Shown piece by piece: positions 26,001-32,066 of a stretch of 32,066 nt of DNA. The stretch spans positions 1 through 32,066 of the forward strand of contig JASEGT010000022.1 of NCBI GenBank assembly GCA_030018005.1. Reading direction: 5' to 3'. The notes beneath the pieces were generated by a model, which was given only the letters and a program-made list of their open reading frames with translations, had not been told where the DNA came from and did not search any database. The stretch is from Actinomycetota bacterium. GTDB lineage: Bacteria > Actinomycetota > Aquicultoria > Aquicultorales > Aquicultoraceae. Positions within the stretch are counted from its first letter, which is position 1; every line of letters begins with the position of its first letter. The position numbers were made by a program, and so were the translations under genes.

Positions 26001-27137
26001 ACCGGTACCGACAACGTGCTCGCTATCGCCAACCTCGCGATGATGACGGGCAATCTCGGCCGGCGCGGAACGGGCGTCAACCCACTGCGCGGGCAGAACA
26101 ACGTCCAGGGTGCCTGCGACGTGGGCGGCCTGCCCAACGTCTTTACCGGCTACCAGCAGGTCACCGATGAGGCGGCGCGCAAAAAGTTTGAAGATGCCTG
26201 GGGCGTCGTGCTCTCGGGCACACCCGGCCTCACCCTCTCCGAGGTCATGAAAAAAGCCGGTGAAGGTGAGATCAAAGCGCTCTACATTATGGGCGAGAAC
26301 CCGGCCGTCTCCGACCCCGACATAGACCATGTCAAGAAAGCGCTAGACAAACTCGATTTTCTCGTGGTGCAGGATATTTTTCTCACCGAGACGGCCGAGT
26401 TTGCCGACGTGGTTCTCCCTAGCGCGTGTTTTGCTGAGAAAGACGGCACTTTTACCAACACCGAACGTCGTGTCCAGCGCGTGCGCAAAGTGACCGAGCC
26501 GCCCGGCGCGGCCAAGCCTGACTGGCAGATCATCGCCGAGATAGGCCTGGCGCTTCGCTATCCGATGCGCTACAATTCCGCCGAGGAAATCTTCGAAGAG
26601 ATACGTTTGCTGACGCCGAGCTATGCGGGCATCAGCTACGAGCGTTTAGAGGAGGGCGGCTTGCACTGGCCATGCCCCTCGGCCGGGCACCCGGGCACCC
26701 CGATTCTGCACACGCAAGCCTTCACCCGGGGCAAAGGGCTCTTCAGCCCAATCGAACACCGCGCCTCGGCAGAAGAAACCGACGCCGCATACCCGATGAT
26801 TTTGACGACCGGGCGCAGTTTGTGGCAGTATCACACCGGAACGATGACCCGGCGCTCCGAGGCGCTCAGCTCGCTCGCGCCGAAAAGCTGGGTTGAAATA
26901 AACCCGGCGGACGCGGCCAAACACGATATCGCCGATGGCGACGGGGTGGTCTTAACCAGCCGACGTGGTTGCCTCACCAGCACTGCGATGGTCACCGAAG
27001 GCATCCGCGAGGGCGTGGTCTTCATGCCGTTCCACTACGCCGAGTCGGCGGCAAACGTCTTGACCAACACCGCCATCGACCCGGTCGCCAAGATACCGGA
27101 GCTTAAAGTCTGCGCGGTGAAGCTGGCGAAGGCTTAA
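23034..27137 (+). CDS. fdhA: Selenocysteine formate dehydrogenase fused to GltD-like flavoprotein
   Basis: This enzyme reduces CO2 to formate, the entry of the methyl branch. Reading through TGA at 25506-25508 gives 1,367 residues. The order is: NuoG-like [2Fe-2S] domain (Cys42, 53, 56, 70); GltD/NfnB-like part with Fe-S cysteines 106, 110, 114, 153, 157 and 161, FAD motif GAGPAG (206-211) and NAD(P) motif GGGNVAID near 335; two [4Fe-4S] clusters (about 620-680); and a molybdopterin/tungstopterin catalytic domain from about 696 with CTYCGVGC. The TGA is codon 825 in DHCARL-Sec-HSATVAGLA, exactly where the metal-binding Cys or Sec sits in formate dehydrogenases. A SECIS hairpin follows it. ATG 23034 has AGGAGG at 23024-23029. 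The built-in flavoprotein suggests direct NAD(P)H coupling. It will be wrongly split at 25508 by standard gene callers. Confidence 0.93.
25509..25552 (+). promoter_or_regulatory. Bacterial SECIS element for selenocysteine insertion
   Basis: Immediately after the UGA, an outer 7-base-pair stem (25513-25519 with 25546-25552) encloses an upper stem GGCC/GGCC (25523-25526, 25532-25535) whose loop is GGUCU (25527-25531). The loop sequence and the 18-base distance from UGA to loop match the E. coli fdhF element as I recall it. The hairpin lies in the coding sequence, as usual in bacteria, and would recruit SelB. Confidence 0.85.
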
Positions 27138-27180
27138 AGCGCGCCGGGCGGGTATGCGGTCGGGCAGAGAGGAGCATAAG

Positions 27181-27210
27181 AAAACGGGGGCTGTACCGAC
27201 CCCCGTTTTT
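27181..27210. terminator. Bidirectional intrinsic terminator
   Basis: A 10-base-pair stem (AAAACGGGGG 27181-27190 with its complement 27200-27209) has a 9-base loop and a T5 run at 27206-27210. The upstream A run provides the T tract on the opposite strand. It separates convergent fdhA (plus) and the hemerythrin gene (minus). Confidence 0.85.
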
Positions 27211-27234
27211 GTGCGTTTTAGCTTATCTTAGAAG

Positions 27235-27657
27235 TTAGGCTACTTTGCCGCTCGGTACGCAAGCGATAAAACCAGCCATTTCCTTATCCGTCTTGGTGAA
27301 ATGCTCGGTCAACCAGGGGACCATGTAGTTTTGAATGCTTTCATTGAGCGTGCCGTTGTCGCCGGTCTCGTCAAAACGTTGTACTACGTTAGCCACCCTT
27401 CCGGCGAATTCATCGTGCTGTTTTTTGTGGGACTCATAGGCCGGATAACTTATGTCGCGCATTGTCTTTTCTTCGCACTGGAAGTGCTCGACGACGAAAT
27501 CCGCAAGCAGGCTCGCCGCTTCGGATACGACCTCGCGATCCTGGCTCTTCTCCGCTATCGAGTAGAGACCGCTGAGCATCCGGATGAGCGCCTTATGTTG
27601 GCAATCGACTCCACACACACCGGTTTTGAAATCATCGCTCCACTGGACTACTGACAT
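27235..27657 (-). CDS. Bacteriohemerythrin
   Basis: This is a small cytoplasmic non-haem di-iron protein that binds O2. It has 140 residues, a standard single-domain length. The di-iron ligands are visible in the family spacing: His21, His58, Glu62, His77, His81, His119 and Asp124. The ATG at 27657 (minus strand) has AGGAGG seven bases upstream (complement of 27665-27670). It is the only clear minus-strand gene in the window and stands alone behind a bidirectional terminator. A role in oxygen sensing, scavenging or storage that protects oxygen-labile enzymes is plausible but inferred. C-terminal residues after position 130 are variable. Confidence 0.93.
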   Translation of the reverse strand: MSVVQWSDDFKTGVCGVDCQHKALIRMLSGLYSIAEKSQDREVVSEAASLLADFVVEHFQCEEKTMRDISYPAYESHKKQHDEFAGRVANVVQRFDETGDNGTLNESIQNYMVPWLTEHFTKTDKEMAGFIACVPSGKVA

Positions 27658-28043
27658 GTTACAACCTCCTGGAATCGGGGTAGCTCAGCACTGATTGCCA
27701 ATACCACCTGGCTTTCCTACTACATCGGCGACAGAGAAGATTACTTGACTCTATAGCGGATACATATTTGCTTAGTCCACCTGCCACAGAAATATATCGA
27801 GGAGTGTGTATGGTTGTCGCGCCGATTTCGCATCATGACACAGGTTTCTGCCTACGTAACGACAGATGAAAGCGGTAACGCCAACCGCATAAGCCGCCGC
27901 TGTTTTGGACATATTGTTAAACTGAAGCGGGTACGCGAAAATTACATGCATCATATATTATAATTTATAAATATGTTCTAAACCGCGCCGTGTTTTTGCC
28001 GAGAACAACTAGTAACGGAAATCCACTCGAAGGAGATTTAGAA
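27658..28043. other. Intergenic region between divergent genes
   Basis: This 386-base, partly AT-rich gap carries the ribosome site of the hemerythrin gene at one end and that of the DUF5317 gene at the other. A TATAAT at 27959-27964 could be a -10 box for the plus-strand gene, but no clear -35 is present. A 60-codon minus-strand reading frame (27772-27954) has no ribosome site or recognisable similarity and is not called. I see no RNA gene here. Confidence 0.5.
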
Positions 28044-28649
28044 ATGTTTATTCTTGACTTCATCATGCTTGCATTACTCTTCGGTTACTTACAGGGCGGA
28101 AGATTAAGTGCCCTTTCTCAAGTTCGCCTCCGCTATGGGGTCCTTGTCTTTTTAGCACTCGCGATTCAGATAGCGCTTCTTGCGTGTGAGCCCTCATCGA
28201 ACAGCGCCCTGGAGAGGGTCGGTTTTGCGGCAAGCGCGGCTTCGTATCTATGTATCGTCGTGTTCATGGTAGCCAACCGCCACATCGTGGGGACTCGTGT
28301 GCTCGCGGCGGGCCTTGCTCTCAACTTCCTGGCTACTACCTCATTTAGTAGCGCCATGCTCTCAGCTATGGCGAGCTCCGGTGTCGACATGGCTTCGCTT
28401 GGGGTCCCGTCTGCGCTTGTTGGTTCGGCGCTCTGGTATATGGGGGATATTCTCTCGATGCCCAAAGGCATTCCGTTCGCCGCTGCGTTTAGCGTTGGCG
28501 ACGTTATGGTCGGACTGGGCATTTTTGTCGCGCTGCGGGAGATGATGCAGCCCGTAAGTGCTGATATTCAGATAATAAGACCACGCTATCAGCCGAAACA
28601 CCTTGTGAGGGCGGGCAGCAGGATGCAGACGGCGCGCCGCGCCGGGTAG
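28044..28649 (+). CDS. DUF5317 family membrane protein
   Basis: This 201-residue integral membrane protein has about five hydrophobic segments. The start is ATG 28044, with AGGAG at 28031-28035 eight bases upstream. A longer frame opens at 27990, but its extra residues look non-coding and have no ribosome site. The C-terminal part (MGDILSMPKG, SVGDVMVGLGIF) matches my memory of the DUF5317 family, whose function is unknown. The NGG-type loop usual for the family seems replaced by a serine-rich stretch (TTSFSSAMLSAM). It ends 19 bases before the HdrA-like gene, with no visible functional link to it. Confidence 0.65.
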   Translation: MFILDFIMLALLFGYLQGGRLSALSQVRLRYGVLVFLALAIQIALLACEPSSNSALERVGFAASAASYLCIVVFMVANRHIVGTRVLAAGLALNFLATTSFSSAMLSAMASSGVDMASLGVPSALVGSALWYMGDILSMPKGIPFAAAFSVGDVMVGLGIFVALREMMQPVSADIQIIRPRYQPKHLVRAGSRMQTARRAG

Positions 28650-28668
28650 CGGAGTCTTCGAGGACAGC

Positions 28669-29823
28669 ATGGCATATACACATGACAGCCCCTCCATCGA
28701 GGGGGCTATGGTCGCGGAGCGGCTGCTAAGCCACGGCTACCGGGTTTATTTAATAGACAAAGAGCCGAAAGCACGGATTTCCGAAGAGGAAATGTCGCAG
28801 CTGCGTACCTCTATCGGCTATATCCTCGGGCATAAGAACCTGAAGGTGCTATCCGAGACGACCATCGACAAGTTAATCGGCCATGAAGGCGATTTTGTGC
28901 TGACTGTGGATAAAAACGGTCAGACCGAGCAGTTGCCGGTCGGCGCGGTCGTAATTACGGCTGGGGATGACTCAGCTTACATAAACGACCTGCGCTCGGT
29001 CTTCTACTTAGACGTCGATGAAAACGGTAGCTTGCGCCCGATAAACCGGGACACGATGGTAACCACTACACTGCGCCTCGGCATCTTCATGGTGCCGGTC
29101 ACCGGCGAACTCCGCTTCAAAGCGGCCTACGCTGATAGCGCGGCGCTCAACGTAATCTCCATTCTTGACTCAGAAGAGGTCATCTTCGAGGTGCCGGTCT
29201 CCCAGGTCGATGAGCGGCTCTGCGGCGGCTGCGGCACCTGTATAAAAACTTGTATGTTCAAAGCATCAAACATCGACGAGTCGAAGCGGCTCGCCAGCGT
29301 CGATGTGATGCGCTGCCGCGGTTGCGGCAATTGCGTAACCTCTTGCCCTACCGGCGCGCGTGACCTGCTGACCTATCCGACAAAATATCTCCATTCGGCC
29401 ATTGAGATACTCGCGGAGTATCCGTCAAAGGGCGACCCCAAGCTGCTCTTCTTGCTCTGTGAGAGCTGTGGCTACCCGTCGCTCGATCACGCGGGGACGT
29501 CGGGCATGGAGTACCCGGCGAGCATCCTGCCGCTGGGCGTAAAATGCGGGGCGCGAGTCGACACGCAGTTGATTCTCGAGGCGTTCGCCAAGGGATTTGA
29601 CGGCGTTATAATCGGCAAGTGCAAGGAAGATCGTTGCCAGAACCTGGTCGGCTCGGTCGACCTCGACCGGAGGGCAAACCTCTTCCGTGAGATATTGCGC
29701 AGTCGCGGCATTAATTCAGAGCGGCTGCGGATCGTCGGGCTCGACGGCTGTGAAGGCGGAAAAGCCGCTGAAGAAGCAGGCGCCTTCTTTAAGGACCTAA
29801 AAGTGATGGAGGTTGTTGTATGA
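28669..29823 (+). CDS. Shortened HdrA-like / MvhD fusion (hydrogenase iron-sulfur subunit)
   Basis: This 384-residue electron-transfer protein begins a hydrogenase locus. Residues 1-180 resemble pieces of HdrA (Rossmann-like helix and strand around GYRVYLIDKEP, GAVVITAG, and a C-terminal FAD-domain stretch), but the N-terminal GxGxxG is replaced by SPSIEG and the HdrA insert domain is missing. A two-cluster ferredoxin follows (Cys185/188/191/195 and Cys216/219/222/226), then an MvhD domain (about 256-384) with LCESCGYP and GKCKEDRC. ATG 28669 has GAGGA five bases upstream. Its last four bases overlap the small-subunit gene. It may be a genuine flavin-less adaptor or an N-terminally deleted HdrA-MvhD, given the damage downstream. 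Confidence 0.7.
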   Translation: MAYTHDSPSIEGAMVAERLLSHGYRVYLIDKEPKARISEEEMSQLRTSIGYILGHKNLKVLSETTIDKLIGHEGDFVLTVDKNGQTEQLPVGAVVITAGDDSAYINDLRSVFYLDVDENGSLRPINRDTMVTTTLRLGIFMVPVTGELRFKAAYADSAALNVISILDSEEVIFEVPVSQVDERLCGGCGTCIKTCMFKASNIDESKRLASVDVMRCRGCGNCVTSCPTGARDLLTYPTKYLHSAIEILAEYPSKGDPKLLFLLCESCGYPSLDHAGTSGMEYPASILPLGVKCGARVDTQLILEAFAKGFDGVIIGKCKEDRCQNLVGSVDLDRRANLFREILRSRGINSERLRIVGLDGCEGGKAAEEAGAFFKDLKVMEVVV

Positions 29824-30077
29824 AAACGGTAGCTACGGGTATTTTGGAAGGCTGCTTTGGCTGCCATATGTCGCTCCTGGATTTGCACGAAGAGGTCCTC
29901 GATGTTCTCGGGGCGGTCAAGCTAGTCTACTCGCCGGTAATCGATACCAAAGATTTTGACCGAGCGGATGTCGGAATTTTGGATGGTGCGGTCGCTACCG
30001 ATGAGAATGTGGAGACCGCGAAGAAATTTCGCGATAAATGTGATGTACTAATCGCACTTGGCACGTGCGCGAGTTAG
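29820..30077 (+). pseudogene. NiFe hydrogenase small subunit, truncated remnant
   Basis: The 85 residues match the N-terminal half of a group 3-type (HoxY/MvhG-like) hydrogenase small subunit. The proximal-cluster CxxC is in GCFGCHMS, followed by DVGILDGAVATDEN and LIALGTCA. Intact family members are about 170-185 residues and continue after GTCA with further cluster ligands. Here the frame ends at TAG (30075-30077) and the sequence switches directly to the large subunit. The start overlaps the HdrA-like gene by four bases, as in functional operons. The missing half removes cluster ligands, so a working subunit is not expected unless the sequence is an assembly error. Confidence 0.8.
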
Positions 30078-30966
30078 TGCGGCACGCTTCCATGTCATGG
30101 AGTTTCGCGGCTTCGAGAAGTTCTGCGAGGGCAGGATGGTCTGGGATATGCCGCTGATTACGACCCGTATCTGCGGGATATGCCCGACCGCGCATCATTT
30201 AGCATCGGTCAAAGCGTGCGAGGCGGTCTTCGATGTCGAGATACCCTCAGCGGCCAAGAAATTGCGCGAGCTGCTGGTATACGGCTCTGGTCTTGAAGAC
30301 CAGGCGCTCCACTTCTTCTTCCTGGCCGCGCCCGACCTCGTCCTGGGGCCGGCATCCGACCCGCTGATGCGCAACGTTCTCGGCATCGTCGACGCGGACA
30401 AAGACCTCGCCATGAAAGCGATACGCCTCCGCAAGATAGGCAAGAACATCGTCGAGCGCGTCGGCGGCAGCTCGATTCACCCGGTCACCGCGATTCCCGG
30501 CGGGATGAGCAAGGGCATCACCGGCGAGGACCGCTATGACATGTTGAAATCCGCGGACGAAGCGATAAATTACGCGGAGATCGCGCTCACAGTAGCCAAG
30601 GATCTCTTCCGTAAATACAGCGACTTGGCGCCCGACTTCGCTAGTTTCAATACGATGTACATGGGTCTGACCGATGACGGCATGCTCGAGGAGTATGACG
30701 GTCTTATCCGCGTTGTCGATAAAGACGGTAAAATCGTCGCCGATTTTTCGCCGCAGAACTATACCAAATATATCGATGAGCGCGTCGAAGACTATACCTG
30801 GACGAAGTTCCCTTACTGGAAGATGGGCGAGGAGACCTACCGGGTAGGTCCATTGGCGAGGTTGAATGTCGCGACTGGCGTCTCCACGCCACTCGCTAAA
30901 GAGGCTTTCGACGAGTTCAAAGCGATTAGCGGGGGCAAACCTATACTACCACTATGCGGCCGATGA
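30058..30966 (+). pseudogene. NiFe hydrogenase large subunit, 5' fragment
   Basis: From about 30073 the sequence encodes a group 3-type (HoxH/MvhA-like) large subunit: [18 protein letters not shown], the L1 nickel motif RICGICP, and the body up to VSTPLAKEAFDEFKAISGGKP. The family N terminus (about 25-30 residues including the RIEGH motif) is missing, because the gene is joined to the middle of the small subunit. The nominal TTG at 30058 lies inside the small-subunit sequence and is not a natural start. At about 30931-30942 the homology jumps ahead by some 75-85 residues with a frameshift, and this frame ends at 30966. Confidence 0.82.
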
Positions 30967-31228
30967 TTTCGGTAAGCTCACCAAAGCAAACCTTATAGTG
31001 CCTACGACCCACAACAACAAGGCAATCGATACGGCTATCGAGATGGTTGCAAAAGACCACGTCAGGGAAGATCGTCTCGACGAAGGCGTTCTCAACATGG
31101 TAGAGATGGCGGCTCGCTGCTACGACCCGTGTCTGTCTTGTGCGACACACGCGCTCGGCAAGATGCCGCTGGAGGTTATCCTCTATGACCAGGATGGAAA
31201 AGTCCTCGATTCGATAAGGAGGGCGTAA
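30932..31228 (+). pseudogene. NiFe hydrogenase large subunit, 3' fragment
   Basis: In the next frame the large subunit resumes at NLYYHYAADDFGKL and continues through ANLIVPTTHNN to the C-terminal nickel motif DPCLSCATHA, ending at 31228. The region usually lying between SGGKP and the HHY-like motif is absent. The two frames overlap at GGGGGCAAACCT (30931-30942), which can be read as the end of one segment or the start of the other and suggests a microhomology junction. The C-terminal extension removed by maturation proteases is short or absent (KVLDSIRRA). Confidence 0.8.
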
Positions 31229-31229
31229 G

Positions 31230-31475
31230 ATGACAGTCGATGAACTAAAAGACAAAATCAGGCCGGACATCGAGTCGACATTCGGCGGCGTCATGGCAAA
31301 TGTTTTCTTCACTAATGCGCGACTTAAATTAATGAGCGAAGGCAAGGGCATGGACGAGCACGCTCGCTGCAAACTCTTCCTGGAATGTATAGGCAAGGAC
31401 GACAAATTCGTCGGCATGCTCGGAGCGGCCGGTGCCAGCAGCAAAGTCTCATCCTGGATGGGGTTGATACGGTAG
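31230..31475 (+). CDS. Unrecognised 81-residue protein
   Basis: I do not recognise a family. The ATG at 31230 has an excellent ribosome site (AAGGAGGG, 31217-31223) and follows the hydrogenase stop by one base, so it was built as part of the hydrogenase operon. The protein is mainly alpha-helical in appearance. Its C-terminal half has two cysteines (in ARCKLFLECIG) and a small-residue stretch GMLGAAGASSK. It has no signal peptide and no maturation-protease motif, so it is not HoxW- or FrhD-like by eye. It seems intact despite the broken genes upstream. It ends 125 bases before a terminator. Confidence 0.65.
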   Translation: MTVDELKDKIRPDIESTFGGVMANVFFTNARLKLMSEGKGMDEHARCKLFLECIGKDDKFVGMLGAAGASSKVSSWMGLIR

Positions 31476-31600
31476 GGTAGCGGCGGGTTAGATTCGTCAT
31501 AACCTAGGCAGCTTGTTTGACCGGCGGTTTTGACGTTGTCCGATAGGCGCTACGGACGTTAAGTTCAAAAATGATAATTAAGACTAATTAAATCTAAGGG

Positions 31601-31632
31601 AGCCCTGTAAAAACGGGGCTTCTGTTGTTTTG
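31601..31632 (+). terminator. Intrinsic terminator after the hydrogenase locus
   Basis: AGCCCTGT (31601-31608) pairs with ACGGGGCT (31613-31620) through eight pairs, one of them G-U, across an AAAA loop. A T-rich tail follows (31620-31632). It would end the transcript that includes the 81-residue gene. Confidence 0.7.
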
Positions 31633-31688
31633 GCGTTCGTACGGGGTAGCATCTCAACACCCCAAACTCAAGCGCATGCACGGATTAT

Positions 31689-31717
31689 GTTGATATCCCT
31701 CAGAATGAGATATCAAC
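31689..31717. promoter_or_regulatory. Inverted repeat in the 31476-31926 gap
   Basis: Perfect 9-base arms (GTTGATATC 31689-31697, GATATCAAC 31709-31717) surround an 11-base centre. It may be an operator or a hairpin. The 451-base gap otherwise contains the terminator at 31601-31632 and the ribosome site of the next gene. I see no gene in it, and promoter boxes are not clear. Confidence 0.3.
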
Positions 31718-31926
31718 CGGCATAATATACCACGAACAAATAATACGCGAACTCTTTACATTTATCCCCCCCCTCTGGTAGGCTATGAACGTAGCGCTAC
31801 ATTGCGATCGTTTGTTCTCCATTAAATTAGAGTCAATTTATGAGGGTATATCATGGGATGAATCTTGTCTTTAACGCAGCGATTGTTTTCTATGTTTGAT
31901 CAAGTGTATGCTAGCTAGGAGGGAAC

Positions 31927-32066
31927 ATGAAGAAATTGTTTGTTGCTTTGTTGGTGGTAATGATTGGCGGGACTTTAGGGGTTGGCATTGCTTATGCCGC
32001 TTATACGCATACTTTGCTAACAAAATGGGGTAGTAGTTACCAAACATGCACGTTTCAAGCGCAAAA
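31927..32066 (+). CDS. Exported or membrane-anchored protein, 5' partial
   Basis: This is the start of a gene that runs off the window. ATG 31927 has GGAGGG at 31918-31923. The first 46 residues show a Sec-type signal: KK at positions 2-3, a hydrophobic core LFVALLVVMIGG..., and a possible signal peptidase site after AYA (residues 22-24). The mature part visible (YTHTLLTKWGSSYQTCTF) is not enough to name a family. The base composition is more AT-rich than in the pathway genes. Confidence 0.65.
   Translation, partial: MKKLFVALLVVMIGGTLGVGIAYAAYTHTLLTKWGSSYQTCTFQAQ

Noticed and set aside
27772-27954. 60-codon minus-strand open frame between hemerythrin and DUF5317 genes
   Set aside because: There is no ribosome site, no recognisable domain and no operon context; the length is compatible with chance.
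27990-28043. Longer N terminus for the DUF5317 protein
   Set aside because: The extra residues are polar and unlike the family, and the ATG at 28044 has a well-placed AGGAG site, followed at once by the hydrophobic N terminus.
30075-30077. TAG in the hydrogenase small subunit as a pyrrolysine codon or simple point nonsense
   Set aside because: The homology to the small subunit stops at the TAG and switches to the large subunit in another frame, so a deletion junction explains it better than recoding.
1-32066. CRISPR arrays, rRNA, tRNA (including selC), insertion sequences
   Set aside because: I looked for regular spaced repeats, tRNA-like cloverleaf and CCA ends, and transposase genes or terminal repeats, and saw none that I could support.

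Overview
The window is a compact, GC-rich, almost entirely plus-strand gene cluster that encodes a complete bacterial Wood-Ljungdahl (reductive acetyl-CoA) pathway. The bacterial-type AcsB, tetrahydrofolate enzymes, Shine-Dalgarno sites and a bacterial selenocysteine signal point to an anaerobic bacterium. An archaeal-type PEP carboxylase, DUF5317 and GC-rich hairpins lacking T tracts would fit a deep-branching anaerobic actinobacterial lineage (Aquicultor-like), but that placement is an impression that I could not test.

Region 1 (1-4545): archaeal-type PEP carboxylase, then an overlapping LytS-type sensor kinase and LytTR response regulator, then a 668-base non-coding stretch. That stretch holds promoter-like boxes, two perfect inverted repeats and LytTR-like half sites, and ends at the leader of fhs.

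Region 2 (4546-17019): formate-THF ligase (fhs), corrinoid reductive activator (acsV), nickel-insertion ATPase (cooC), folD, the small corrinoid protein subunit (acsD), CO dehydrogenase (cooS), acetyl-CoA synthase (acsB) and the large corrinoid protein subunit (acsC). Several gaps contain hairpins, including a textbook terminator between acsB and acsC.

Region 3 (17020-27137): a 365-base region of consecutive perfect hairpins precedes a fused flavoprotein (GltD-like + ferredoxin + MvhD-like). metV, metF, a second cooC and acsE follow. The region ends with a 1,367-residue formate dehydrogenase that fuses a NuoG-like [2Fe-2S] domain, a GltD-like flavoprotein and the molybdopterin catalytic domain. 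It carries selenocysteine at an in-frame TGA (25506-25508) with a convincing SECIS hairpin.

Together these genes cover CO2 to formate (FdhA), formyl-THF (Fhs), methylene-THF (FolD), methyl-THF (MetVF plus the fused flavoprotein), methyl transfer to the corrinoid protein (AcsE, AcsCD, reactivated by AcsV), and CO plus methyl condensation to acetyl-CoA (CooS/AcsB, with CooC for nickel).

Region 4 (27138-32066): a bidirectional terminator, a minus-strand bacteriohemerythrin, a DUF5317 membrane protein, and a degraded group 3-like NiFe hydrogenase locus. The locus has a shortened HdrA-like/MvhD protein, a small-subunit remnant and a large subunit broken at two apparent deletions. An unrecognised 81-residue protein, a terminator and the start of an exported protein follow. 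The two most novel candidates are the GltD-MvhD flavoprotein beside MetVF and the selenocysteine FdhA fusion.
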